DNA of 33,726 nt from positions 1 through 33,726 of the forward strand of contig NZ_JAAHHT010000088.1 of NCBI RefSeq assembly GCF_010672085.1. Direction: 5' to 3'. Positions 8,573-17,419 of the stretch are shown one piece after another. Position numbers and translations under genes: made by a program. Origin of the DNA: Okeania sp. SIO3I5. Its GTDB lineage: Bacteria > Cyanobacteriota > Cyanobacteriia > Cyanobacteriales > Microcoleaceae. The notes under the pieces are model-generated. The model was given only the letters and a program-made list of their open reading frames with translations. It searched no databases and had not been told where the DNA came from. Positions within the stretch are counted from its first letter, which is position 1. Every line of letters begins with the position of its first letter.

Positions 8573-8756
8573 CAATAGTTTTTACTTTAGCTGAATGCTT
8601 AAAGCTATAATTATTTGATTTGATAAATTTTATAGACTAAGTAACTATTCTATTTTACCAATAGTTTTTGCTTTAGCTGAATGCTGAAAGCTGAAGACTT
8701 AAAGGTATAATTATTTGATTTGATAAATTTGTAGACTAAGTAACTATTCTATTCTA
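8573..8756. repeat. Direct tandem duplication, about 85-98 bp per unit
   Basis: Copy 1 (8573-8657) and copy 2 (8659-8756) both run from CAATAGTTTTT through TTTAGCTGAATGCT, then ATTATTTGATTTGATAAATT, to GTAACTATTCTATT. Copy 2 carries an extra GCTGAAGACTTAAAG-like insertion of about 13 bases. The duplication lies directly upstream of the CBS-CP12 gene, in its probable 5' regulatory region. Confidence 0.85.
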
Positions 8757-8837
8757 CTCTTAGTTAATAGCAAAGCTACTAAATATTGGTAATTGAAGTA
8801 TCAATAACTAAATACACATTATTGAGGAAAAGTCAAG

Positions 8838-9452
8838 ATGATGCAAGCTCAAGATATTATGACCACAAATGTAGAGACAATTAAAGGTTCAGCAACAATA
8901 GCTGATGCTGTAAAAAAGATGAATGACTTATCTTTGCGTGCTCTAATTGTAGAACGTCGTCACGAACAAGATGCTTATGGAATTATTACAGAGACAGATA
9001 TTGTTTATAAAGTTGCTGCTTATGGGAAAGATCCAAAACAAGTACGAGTCTATGAAATTATGACTAAGCCTTGTATTGTGGTTAACCCAGATTTAGGTGT
9101 AGAATATGTAGCAAGGTTATTTGCTCAAACAGGTATACGTCGAGCACCTGTTATTAAAGATACATTGCTTGGTATTATTTCAATTACAGATATTTTAAGC
9201 AAGAGTGATTTTGTTGAAAAACCAAAATCTGTGCTACTTGAAAAGAGAATAGAGGTAGCTATTGAAGAAGCAAGAAGTATTTGTGCAGAAAAAGGTGTTA
9301 CTTCTAGAGAATGCGCTGCAGCATGGGATATTGTAGAGGAGTTACAAGCTGAAGTTGCTCATCAAAAGGCAGAAAGATTTGATAAAACCGCTTTTGATGA
9401 ATATTGTGAGGATAACCCAGATGCTGCTGAAGCAAGAACTTATGATATTTAG
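8838..9452 (+). CDS. CBS-CP12 fusion protein
   Basis: Residues about 4-60 and 70-125 are two CBS motifs, which together bind adenine nucleotides. Residues about 137-204 are a CP12 domain with the signature AAWDIVEELQAE. CP12 bridges GAPDH and phosphoribulokinase and switches them off in oxidising or dark conditions. Fusion to CBS is a known cyanobacterial variant. The N-terminal CP12 cysteine pair (C149, C159) is present. In the C-terminal pair only C190 (EYCEDNPDA) remains; the second position is A199, so the GAPDH-binding disulfide loop cannot form in the usual way. GAGGAAA at 8823-8829 supports the start. An ATG at 8841 is an equally possible start. Confidence 0.92.
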   Translation: MMQAQDIMTTNVETIKGSATIADAVKKMNDLSLRALIVERRHEQDAYGIITETDIVYKVAAYGKDPKQVRVYEIMTKPCIVVNPDLGVEYVARLFAQTGIRRAPVIKDTLLGIISITDILSKSDFVEKPKSVLLEKRIEVAIEEARSICAEKGVTSRECAAAWDIVEELQAEVAHQKAERFDKTAFDEYCEDNPDAAEARTYDI

Positions 9453-9493
9453 TTTCAGAATTTTACCTGTATATAGATAAGATTTTTTCTGTT

Positions 9494-9524
9494 AGCACTG
9501 AGAATAATATTCAGTGCTTTTTTT
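9494..9524 (+). terminator. Intrinsic terminator after the CBS-CP12 gene
   Basis: AGCACTGA (9494-9501) pairs with TCAGTGCT (9511-9518) across a nine-base loop and is followed by a run of seven T. It lies 42 bases past the stop. Confidence 0.85.
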
Positions 9525-9821
9525 GGCGATAGCTAAAAATAGTAATATTAAGTATAGTTACATTTTTTTCTGTTTTGCTGGTACTGCTGCATAATAATGC
9601 TATAGTTTAATTTTTTTTTACTCTCAAAAAAATCTAGGGTATTAGCAGAAATGGTAAATACTATTGTTGGTTTAAGTTGATGAGTCTTTCCTTAATATAT
9701 AATAATAGTTGAAAACCAATTATTATTCATTTAACCTGTAAAGTCTTAAATAATAATAGTGGAAAGCAAAAAGTTGTACTTATTGAATAAAAATATAGAA
9801 ACTTTTTGGTCTGGTAGGTCA

Positions 9822-10850
9822 ATGAAGATAGTCAAAATATTTCTTGTTCTGTGTCTTAGTGTGATGCTTTTTTTAATGCAGCCTAAACCTTCTTTAGCTA
9901 GTTTTTGGCACAAAATAGACCCTACTAGATACATAGGAAAAATATTTAAAATACCATTTGAATATGGTGGTGAAGCGACTGCTAAGGCAGCATTAGCAGA
10001 ATTAAATAAATTTATTAAAAGCGACATAAACCCCCTTCTTGATGATGTGTTTAAGAAGGTTGATGATGTAGCAGCAAAAAACATTCTTCGTAGTGAAGAA
10101 GCAGCTAAAATACTCATGGAGGATGGAAAAAAAAATATCCTTGAAATTGAAAATGAAGTGGTTGAAGATATCGATCAAATTCTAGAAATAGTAGATGACA
10201 AGTATCGTGGTGCTATGCAGGAAACCTTTTCAGAGATTAATCGCGCTCGTGCAGAAGCTCTTATTGATGTCCGCTACACTCTAGGTACAGTAGATCGAGC
10301 TGTAGAAGCACGAATTAATCAAATTACTTTAGAAATGATGAGACTTTTGGCCAAAGTCGATGAGATTGTCCAAAAAGCACCAGAGACTCTTTATAATGAC
10401 CTGTTTTCTCCCACACTCACAAGATTGGAGGAACTTCAGCAAGATACTTTTAACCAGTTAGATGAACTTGTCAAAAAACTTGATTGCTCTACAGTAGGCA
10501 CAATTAAAGAGGTAAAATTGGGAATTGAAGCATCAGTAAAAAGTATTCGTCCCTTCTCCTTGCCGTTATTTCCTACCTATTGTGAAAAGAAAATGGGTAC
10601 TTTGGCAGGTACAGAAATTTATCTCTACCGTTTATATGAGTGTGAAATTAATGAGATTCTTGCAAAGCGTGCAAAGACATTAACCATACAACAAATTCTA
10701 GACAACTACTCACAACTTGAACTTCATGCAAGTCAAATGGTTTGTTTAGCTAAAAGAAGCAATGCAACAGGGATAATGGAGTCTGCTCAAAGTGACTGGG
10801 CAAAATATGGAATGGAATACCGTCGTTGGAGAGACTATCTCAATCAATAG
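9822..10850 (+). CDS. Secreted coiled-coil protein of unknown function
   Basis: I do not recognise a family. From the ATG at 9822 the protein is 342 residues. It begins with a signal peptide (MKIVKIFLVLCLSVMLFLM, cleavage probably after PSLA). An upstream GTG at 9759 would add 21 residues in front of the signal sequence and is less likely. The mature chain is highly helical and charged. From about residue 60 to 230 it has heptad-like patterns (EEVVEDIDQILEIVDD and similar), suggesting a long coiled coil or apolipoprotein-like bundle. The C-terminal part has four cysteines, compatible with two disulfides outside the cytoplasm. The next gene starts 18 bases downstream and also encodes a secreted coiled-coil protein, so the two probably act together. 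Confidence 0.8.
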   Translation: MKIVKIFLVLCLSVMLFLMQPKPSLASFWHKIDPTRYIGKIFKIPFEYGGEATAKAALAELNKFIKSDINPLLDDVFKKVDDVAAKNILRSEEAAKILMEDGKKNILEIENEVVEDIDQILEIVDDKYRGAMQETFSEINRARAEALIDVRYTLGTVDRAVEARINQITLEMMRLLAKVDEIVQKAPETLYNDLFSPTLTRLEELQQDTFNQLDELVKKLDCSTVGTIKEVKLGIEASVKSIRPFSLPLFPTYCEKKMGTLAGTEIYLYRLYECEINEILAKRAKTLTIQQILDNYSQLELHASQMVCLAKRSNATGIMESAQSDWAKYGMEYRRWRDYLNQ

Positions 10851-10868
10851 CTCTGAAGGAGAATAACT

Positions 10869-11558
10869 ATGAAACGTTTATTAAAATTAAGCACAATTAT
10901 ATTTTTAGCTATTATTCTGATATTTTCTAATCCTCAGTCAGTAAGCGCTCAAAATAACAGAGAAGGTTGTACGAAAAATTCTACTGCCTTGGAATGTTAT
11001 CAGGAAGCTTTATCAGTAGTTAGTTCAATCAAGCAAGAATTACAAACCAAACTTGAAGAATTAGAAACTTTAGGAAACAAAGTAGATTCTCTTGAGCAAA
11101 AATTAGATAATAAAGTTCAGAATCTATCAAATAAACTTCAGGACTTGACAAATATAGCAGTAGTCCAAGATTCTGATTCTGTTAATAATATTCATCTTTT
11201 TCTAGCTGATGAATATGTTAATTTATGGAGACCACAAGATGGTGGAGACCACAATATAGATGTGTCAGAATATATTCCCGACATAGCTAAAGGTGCAGTA
11301 ATAAAAGTAATTGTAAACTCTCGTGATGTTGGTTCAGCTTCTTTTGTTTGTGCTGATAGGAAGGGTAACTATAGTAAAAAAGTTGACCATTATTTACAAA
11401 ACGGATATACTAATTATTCAAAAGATCCATTCTGGTCAGGTGGTATAGTCTTTTGCCCCTTTTTTGAAAAGAAAACTTTTAGATGGAAAATGGTTTCTAA
11501 TCAAAACGATCCTGATTCAAATGTAGTTTCCTACGGTGGTTTGATTGGTTGGTTTTAA
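10869..11558 (+). CDS. Secreted coiled-coil protein with a C-terminal globular domain
   Basis: The family is not recognised. The 229-residue protein has a clear signal peptide (residues 1-27, ending VSAQ). An alpha-helical coiled coil at about 45-95 (LEELETLGNKVDSLEQKL and following) leads into a mainly beta C-terminal domain of about 130 residues rich in W, Y and G. A short coiled-coil stalk carrying a beta-rich head resembles adhesins or fibre tips in outline only. Four cysteines in the mature protein could form two disulfides. AAGGAG at 10856-10861 is a strong ribosome binding site. It lies 18 bases after the preceding gene's stop and is very likely co-transcribed with it. Its stop codon touches a transposon-type inverted repeat. 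Confidence 0.8.
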   Translation: MKRLLKLSTIIFLAIILIFSNPQSVSAQNNREGCTKNSTALECYQEALSVVSSIKQELQTKLEELETLGNKVDSLEQKLDNKVQNLSNKLQDLTNIAVVQDSDSVNNIHLFLADEYVNLWRPQDGGDHNIDVSEYIPDIAKGAVIKVIVNSRDVGSASFVCADRKGNYSKKVDHYLQNGYTNYSKDPFWSGGIVFCPFFEKKTFRWKMVSNQNDPDSNVVSYGGLIGWF

Positions 11559-11597
11559 GCGTTGCTGATTTCTAGTATGAATTAGCAAATATAATAA

Positions 11598-11690
11598 TCA
11601 GGACTTACGGAGAAACCATATATATAGCGTTCAAAACTATAACGTTATAGTTTTTAGACTCTATATATAGTACCTTGGCGTAAGTTCTGA
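11598..11690. mobile_element. 93-bp palindromic MITE with TCAGGACTTACG ends
   Basis: TCAGGACTTACG (11598-11609) and CGTAAGTTCTGA (11679-11690) are inverted copies with one mismatch, flanked on both sides by TAA (possible 3-bp target duplication). The centre is a perfect 22-base palindrome at 11633-11654 around AACGTT. Symmetrical CTATATATAG-like motifs lie on each side, so the element could fold almost end to end. Confidence 0.75.
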
Positions 11691-11794
11691 TAATTTAACT
11701 TCTGCTTCCGAGAAAATACAGCATTTCCCGATGTCCGTGAGGTACACTCATCGCGGGCAAGATGCCCGCACTACAAGACTTTACTATTCACGCT

Positions 11795-11907
11795 GACGTT
11801 GCTGAATCTAAGGTATGAAAATAAAAATTGAGCAATCTCAAATATTTCTTATTCAAGAGTTTAGCAACTACTAAAAAATACAAATCATACCCAAAATCAG
11901 AAACGCC
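11795..11907. mobile_element. Second copy of the 112-bp MITE, diverged
   Basis: The interior matches 7053-7164: GGTATGAAAATAAAAATTGA, then CAATCTCAAATATTT, CTAAAAAATACAAATCATACCC. It has the same length to within one base. Its terminal repeats (GACGTTGCTGAAT and ATCAGAAACGCC) have diverged, and no clean target duplication is seen. It is an older copy. Confidence 0.75.
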
Positions 11908-12013
11908 CACGCCTTGTACTTCATTTCTACGAAATTTGCTGTAAACTCATATTATTATTCAGCAACGCCGATCCCTCAAAAAAAGCTAGCTAATAGACAA
12001 CCGACTAACTTCT

Positions 12014-13174
12014 CTAACGAATATATTCCTTGAGAATGCTATTCCGATTTGGATGTCGTAACTTCCTGAGCGCTTTTGCTTCAATTTGTCGAATCCGCTC
12101 GCGAGTCACATTAAATATTTGCCCAATCTCTTCCAAAGTCTTCATCCGTCCATCATCCAAACCATACCTTAAGCGTAATACATCTCGTTCGCGAGGACTC
12201 AAACTATTTAAAACACTTTCTAAGTCTTCTCGCAATAAATTTTTGGATACTTCGTCTTCAGGAGTTTCCCCATCTGACTCAATAAAATCTCCAAGTCGAG
12301 AATCTTCTTCTTTTCCGATCGGAGTTTCTAAAGATATGGGAAGTTGAGCAGACTTAGCAATAAAACGTAACTTTTCAATAGTCATTTCCATGCTAGTTGC
12401 TATTTCTTCTTCTGTAGGTTTGCGCCCCATTTCTTGGGAAAGAAGCTTAGTAGTTTTCTTGATTCGAGATATAGTTTCGTACAGATGAACTGGTAGACGA
12501 ATAGTACGAGACTGATCGGCGATCGCTCTGGTAATAGCTTGACGAATCCACCAAGTTGCGTAGGTACTAAACTTATACCCCTTTTCATGGTCAAATTTTT
12601 CTGCCGCTCGAATTAATCCCAAACTACCTTCCTGAATCAAATCCTGGAATGATAAACCACGATTCATGTACTTTTTAGCGATCGAGACCACTAAACGCAG
12701 GTTAGACTGTACCATCTTTTCCTTAGCTCTGCGTCCAAGTATTAACCGACGCTTAAACTTTGACAATTCCATGTCTACCGCATTTGCCCACTCACTGACT
12801 TGAGGTTCTCGATCTAAGTGGTACATTAAATCTTCTCGAATTCGCTCCAATTCCAATAAATCAGCAATCTTACGCGCCAATTCAATTTCTTCATCAGCTC
12901 GTAATAGCCTAATTCTTCCTATTTCCTGTAGGTAAAGGCGAATCGAGTCTTCTGTGTAATGCTTTTTTTTGCCCGCAGTCCGAGTACGAGATTTGACAAC
13001 TTTACCAGACTTTAGATCGTCCTCATCAGACTGAGCATCTACATATTCTTCTCTATCTCCAATTAAAAGGTCTAATTCATCGTTTATTTGTCTGGTAGGG
13101 GTTGACTGAAATAAATTGCTAGATTCTAGCTCAGGCTGAATAGTGGTTTCAATTACATTGTTAGTCTGGATCAT
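12014..13174 (-). CDS. sigA: Principal RNA polymerase sigma factor, group 1
   Basis: The 386-residue sigma-70 protein directs core RNA polymerase to housekeeping promoters. Region 1.2 begins near residue 75 ([16 protein letters not shown]). Region 2 includes [35 protein letters not shown] and the -10 recognition and melting segment [19 protein letters not shown]. Region 4.2 contains the helix-turn-helix [21 protein letters not shown] long acidic N-terminal segment and the C-terminal KEYIR tail are typical of cyanobacterial SigA (RpoD1) rather than group 2 sigmas, which is the basis for the symbol. AGGA about nine bases upstream supports the ATG at 13174. The gene is monocistronic, with a very long spacer upstream. 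Confidence 0.93.
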   Translation of the reverse strand: MIQTNNVIETTIQPELESSNLFQSTPTRQINDELDLLIGDREEYVDAQSDEDDLKSGKVVKSRTRTAGKKKHYTEDSIRLYLQEIGRIRLLRADEEIELARKIADLLELERIREDLMYHLDREPQVSEWANAVDMELSKFKRRLILGRRAKEKMVQSNLRLVVSIAKKYMNRGLSFQDLIQEGSLGLIRAAEKFDHEKGYKFSTYATWWIRQAITRAIADQSRTIRLPVHLYETISRIKKTTKLLSQEMGRKPTEEEIATSMEMTIEKLRFIAKSAQLPISLETPIGKEEDSRLGDFIESDGETPEDEVSKNLLREDLESVLNSLSPRERDVLRLRYGLDDGRMKTLEEIGQIFNVTRERIRQIEAKALRKLRHPNRNSILKEYIR

Positions 13175-13416
13175 GTCGCGTTCCTCATGCTCCTTAAGTT
13201 CAAGAATAAATTACTTTACAGAAGTTTTCTGTCTATCTTAAGACAGTATAGCTAGTAACCAAGCCTATATGGTTTATGTTTTTTCCTACAAACTGGGAAA
13301 TTACATGAGTTTGCCTGGAATAATATTTACTAATTTAAGGCTTACTTTAATTAATATTGGCTCTTTTTTCCCAGCCTTCAGAGTTCTATGTTCTGGCTAG
13401 TTAGTGGTCATGCCAG

Positions 13417-13581
13417 TATCATAATTCTACATTTTAAGTACCTCAACTCAACTAACTTTGTTATCGTTACTGCTTCATCAAACTGATCTAAAACGTCACG
13501 GGTAATAACATTTTAATGTGTACAGACATGCCATGATACTTTCTTACCTTCTGGGGTCACACTGTCGGCAGTAACCTCTAC
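13417..13581 (-). pseudogene. Degraded coding-like remnant, unrecognised
   Basis: On the minus strand from 13581 the frame reads VEVTADSVTPEGKKVSWHVC, then TH and a stop (13513-13515). It continues in the same frame as NVITRDVLDQFDEAVTITK and beyond. The residue composition is protein-like on both sides of the stop, whereas the surrounding DNA is not. This suggests a decayed gene with in-frame stops. I cannot assign a family. Confidence 0.25.
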
Positions 13582-13825
13582 AGGCAATGGTCAAGCATAC
13601 TCCATCTGGTCAAATTCCGACCTTGCATATCATAGCTAGTTTATAGAATACAAACCACACTTCTAGATTTGCATGACATATCCATTAGATAATCGCAGCA
13701 CCGTTACAACTCTCAGAAGAAGGAAAAAAATCTATCCCCACTCTACCAATTCAGAACCATAAAACTGAGTTTTATATTCTAGTTGACGCTTGAACTCAGA
13801 AAAACACTATCTACTAATTGTTGAT

Positions 13826-13870
13826 TTAGCTAGTTTATGGTTAGCTAGTTTATGGTTAGCTAGTTTATGG
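13826..13870. repeat. 15-bp minisatellite, three identical units
   Basis: TTAGCTAGTTTATGG is repeated three times without mismatch, followed by a partial unit. Confidence 0.9.
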
Positions 13871-14101
13871 TTAGCTAATATCCCAGTAACATTTCAATCT
13901 TTAATAATGATAGTGCCATATTTCTTGGCTATATTAAGTCGTCGATTTATGAAGTGCGTCTTTAGCTTTCAACCTCATTAGCAACAAAAGAAATGACACA
14001 GCTAATAGAAAAATTGATTAATCGACTACTAACTCCACTAAGTGAGAAGTATTCGGATCTGAAGGGTGTGCTTTGTATTTTATAGTTATCCAACCTTTTC
14101 T

Positions 14102-14130
14102 CCTCACCTAATTATACATATTAGGTGAGG
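14102..14130. other. Perfect 11-bp hairpin in the sigA upstream spacer
   Basis: CCTCACCTAAT (14102-14112) pairs perfectly with ATTAGGTGAGG (14120-14130) over a seven-base loop. It has no T tract on either strand, so it is not a standard terminator. It could belong to a structured RNA or be a protein-binding site. Confidence 0.5.
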
Positions 14131-15332
14131 AATTCCAGGGATTTATGTTCAACACCATTAAAACATCCTTTGTTTAGATTGTGAAACTATCAGAAACTTG
14201 ACTACACAATTACTTATGTTTGGTGATGCTCCTTTTTTTCCTGCTACTTACTGTTGTCATTACATCTTATCCTAAATCTTTTAGATATATTTGTAAGATT
14301 TGGCAGATGAGGGTAATTACTTTTATCCTAGCAATAATCTATACATTGATCACCTCCACTATTCATCATGTTGAGTTTAGAAAAATATTGCTAGTTTTTT
14401 TAGCCATAGGACTTCATCTTAAATTATACATAAAAAATTTTGCCACATAGCTTATTGTTCAAGTCATTTGTATAGCTTTATTAAAATTTTCAATACTTTT
14501 GGTCAATATTTTTATTTATTCCTATATCATTATAATAATTTTTAATCTATCTGTCATAATTGTGATATTTTTTATTGATTCTATAGAATTGAGACTTATA
14601 AATTTACTTTTTCTCTTGGTTATATGCCATTGCGAGCTAATTCCATTTTTCAGGTCAAGTTAAAGTTTTTCTTTCACTATGATACTTGATACTACAATAT
14701 TAATCGTAATGATTAACTTAAGAATAATCTAATTCAAGCTAACTCTAAACAGCTTTATAATTTCTAGTCTAACAGATTATTTTCTCAAGTGCTACTTATA
14801 CGATCCCGAAATTATTATTTTGTTTTCAAGCATTACGGTCATTACATATTAATGCTATTTCTTCTTCTATTATATTTTTTATTCATCAGTATATGTTAAT
14901 CAATCATTAACATCTTATATTCAACCTTTATAGAAATCTTCTCTCAGGCCAAATTATATGAGGGTAGGCTTCACATTTAGTTTTTCTACCTTAATAGATC
15001 GATAATATATCGACTCATCACTGCATTTAACCCTTATGTATAATTTTGACTTTATATTATTGAGTTAGGCTATGCAATACTACACTTCTTTACATATTTG
15101 GTATTGTAGTTGATACTCCTTATATGTAAGTTAGCTCAAATTTTAGCAATTGCAGCTAAATATTACGTTAAGAGAAATTAAGTTTTTAATGTTAAGCAGT
15201 CATAATATAAATCGAACGTCCACTTTATATAAACACAAAAATAAAATATTGAACCTAGAAAATACAAAAACAATCAATGACTGCCTATAAATGTTGCCAG
15301 ATATTTACGGTTGTATAGTTGTTAAGATTTAT

Positions 15333-15348
15333 AGCTTCGATGGAAGCT
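15333..15348 (-). terminator. Weak hairpin just past the M23-like gene
   Basis: AGCTTC and GAAGCT pair over a four-base loop 24 bases after the stop of the minus-strand gene. The following T tract is poor, so it is at best a weak terminator. Confidence 0.25.
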
Positions 15349-15371
15349 TTCTCATATTTTATTACCTCTCT

Positions 15372-16148
15372 TCAATAAGAACCTTTTCTCAAAAATTTGA
15401 TGTAATTTTCAACAAGAGGACGAGTTATTTTTCTGTTAGTAATTCTCTGTCCATTACGATAATGAATCTGAGCATGGATATGATAACCAGAGGTTCTTCC
15501 TGTAAGACCTTGGATGCCAATTGGTTGTCCTTTAGTGATTCTTGTTCCTTTTCTTGGTGGCGAACCTTGTAACAAATGACCCATTAACCAATAATAATTA
15601 GTACCATCACACATAAGTTCAACTATTTGACCTGCACCTTGGGCAGTTGTAAAACTACCATTTTGGCCTTGAAATCTAGTTTGGCGAATAGTTCCTTGGC
15701 AAGGTGCTGGAATAGGAACCTCTAATTGACCATTTAGCTCTAAGGTAAAATCATAAGCTCCTGGAGGAGTATCATCAATGAAATAGGGAGTGTAAATTAT
15801 ATAAGGGAGAAATTTATCTGATTTCCCATAGTCTGGAGTCAGGAAAGGATTAATTCGAGGGAAATTATCTTCTACCCACTCTTGCACAATGACTATTTTT
15901 TTTACTGTTTGTCCTAATATTTTAGCTCCTGTTTTGATTAAGGGAGCTAACACAGTTAGATATATTAAAAATATAAAGATCAAAAAAACAAAAAAATTTT
16001 TAACTCTACCACTATTATGATTGTATTTTGTTTGTAAAATAATTTGTTTTATGAGAGAGATAAATAGCAAATTATCTGGTTTTAAATTTTGGTAAAATAC
16101 CTTTTTATTTTGCAGTATTTGTGGATTTTTTTTTCTAAAAAATTGCAT
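15372..16148 (-). CDS. Membrane-anchored M23 (LytM)-like peptidase-domain protein
   Basis: The 258-residue protein has a basic N-terminus and one transmembrane helix at about residues 50-72 (FFVFLIFIFLIYLTVLAPL). The rest probably lies in the periplasm. Residues about 120-250 form an M23-type domain: D133 in GAYDFTLE, H191 in WLMGHL, and H223 with H225 in GYHIHAQIH. M23 enzymes are zinc endopeptidases that cut peptidoglycan cross-links. The first zinc-ligand histidine, normally upstream of the aspartate, is not evident, so the protein may be inactive or regulatory, as some LytM-domain proteins are. The gene is monocistronic. The C-terminus is complete, ending in a basic LRKGSY. Confidence 0.8.
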   Translation of the reverse strand: MQFFRKKNPQILQNKKVFYQNLKPDNLLFISLIKQIILQTKYNHNSGRVKNFFVFLIFIFLIYLTVLAPLIKTGAKILGQTVKKIVIVQEWVEDNFPRINPFLTPDYGKSDKFLPYIIYTPYFIDDTPPGAYDFTLELNGQLEVPIPAPCQGTIRQTRFQGQNGSFTTAQGAGQIVELMCDGTNYYWLMGHLLQGSPPRKGTRITKGQPIGIQGLTGRTSGYHIHAQIHYRNGQRITNRKITRPLVENYIKFLRKGSY

Positions 16149-17419
16149 AATTTTGATTTATTAAGGAAAGGGAATAGGGAATAGGGAATAGGGAATAGGG
16201 AATAGGGAAACTGATAATACATCAGGATTCTATATTTATTCAGCAAGCCTTAAAGCGTGAAACCAAGAATTAACAAGTTTTTTTGATTGAGTTTAGTTGT
16301 TCTAGATATAAACCAAACTATACTATACTATTCAAAAAATTTTGTAATTGCATAATAATCTTATAGCACTGGCTTAAAATGGTTGACTAGCAAATAGCAT
16401 AATGCTTTTACAAAATCAGGTTTTAGTTGCAGAAGTTCACAGGGACTCTTCTTGTTTAGTAAGTCTTCTGGCTTTGCCAAATTAGTCTAAACTCCAGTGA
16501 AAAAAAATAGGCGATCGCTGATGCAAAGCGCAGTATTTTATGTCAGCTCTAGCAGCCGAAATTGCATAAAAAATTAACTAACAGTTACTTAACTTTGGTA
16601 TGCAATACATATAATTTATTTGTGTAAATCCTGTTAATCTTGACAAGTATTCTAAAGGAATTCTATAAACCGATAATTTTTTTTTACCCAGAACTATTTA
16701 GGTAGAAGGTAAATAGTTGTGAAACAGACTTTAATAGTAAACTTAGAGAATAATCTTTAAGATTTATCTGTTTTGGTAGATTTGAGTTTGATATATAATT
16801 CTTCATTATGTTTTTGCTAAATTCCAGATGTTGAGAACAGAAAAAAGCAACTTTTAAACTTTTATCTACTAATTTTATATACAGCAGATTCGGTGATTGA
16901 TGTGGTAAAGTTGACAGGGTTATTTCAGTTATCAGTTATCAGTTAGCCTCCTATGGTCGTAACTACGTTAACAGTTATCAGTGCCTCCAAGTAAACCATT
17001 GGGATAATAATGAACCAAGTTACAGCATATTCCAGGTATATGAAGTACAGGTATTAACAATTAAATTTTTATAGGGTGTACCTCACGCTTGGTGGAATCC
17101 GCTGTATATTTTGATTTGTCATTAGCTTGGTTAGCACTCCTTAAATCAGTAGTTTAAAGCGAACAAAAACCCAGATTTGACATTTTTGCATAAAATTAGA
17201 AACTATAGGACTACTAGGTTAGGAAAATACAGTAGTCCCTCTTAGTCTAAGTAGATTTCCAAACTCTAATACCAAATTCGTAATTAAGTTGCATATCATC
17301 AAATTTTAATCAGAGTTTACTTATAGATAGAAACAGAAATATTTAATTATTTACTCCTATTAACAATCATAATTTTCTCCTAACTTTATTATGTGCAACC
17401 TCACATCAAATTTATATCC
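16149..17419. other. Spacer of 1.27 kb
   Basis: No gene, RNA gene or terminator recognised. It contains the GGGAATA satellite near its left end, one HIP1 octamer near 16512, and CAGTTATCAGTTATCAGTTA-type short repeats around 16925-16945 and 16972-16982. A short motif, GATGTGGTAAAGTTGACAGGG, at about 16897 recurs in altered form near 26958. Confidence 0.5.
16170..16204. repeat. Heptanucleotide satellite, GGGAATA
   Basis: Five perfect GGGAATA units and a partial sixth lie 21 bases upstream of the M23-like gene's start, close to its ribosome binding region and promoter. Changes in copy number could alter expression. Confidence 0.92.

Larger units (their letters stand above)
8137..8837. other. 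Repeat-filled spacer between rnd and the CBS-CP12 gene
   Basis: This 700-base spacer holds the GTAAGCATTCAGC-bounded element (8260-8503) and a tandem duplication (8573-8756), each listed separately. No gene is visible. Confidence 0.6.
11559..11969. repeat. Nested transposon-end zone (GCGTTGCTGA ends)
   Basis: GCGTTGCTGATT occurs at 11559-11570 and a variant, ACGTTGCTGAAT, at 11796-11807. The reverse complement ATTCAGCAACGCC lies at 11957-11969, and a diverged right end, ATCAGAAACGCC, ends near 11907. The ends can be paired more than one way, indicating insertion of small elements into one another. A separate palindromic MITE (11598-11690) sits inside. Another dispersed motif, GGGCAAGATGCCCGCACTAC, lies near 11757. 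There is no gene here. Confidence 0.55.
13175..15371. other. Long 2.2-kb spacer upstream of sigA
   Basis: No convincing gene was found on either strand. The spacer holds a degraded coding-like stretch (13417-13581), a 15-bp minisatellite (13826-13870) and a perfect hairpin (14102-14130), listed separately. A hydrophobic frame at 14220-14450 is judged to be chance. From about 14450 to 15290 the DNA is very AT-rich with nothing recognisable. The sigA promoter(s) and possible non-coding transcripts must lie here, but no specific promoter could be fixed. Confidence 0.5.

Noticed and set aside
13790-13981. 63-codon frame with a repeated LWLAS motif
   Set aside because: The peptide repeat is produced by the 15-bp minisatellite at 13826-13870 rather than by a protein family.
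14220-14450. 76-codon hydrophobic frame upstream of sigA
   Set aside because: It starts at TTG, has no ribosome binding site and lies in AT-rich DNA where hydrophobic frames arise by chance.
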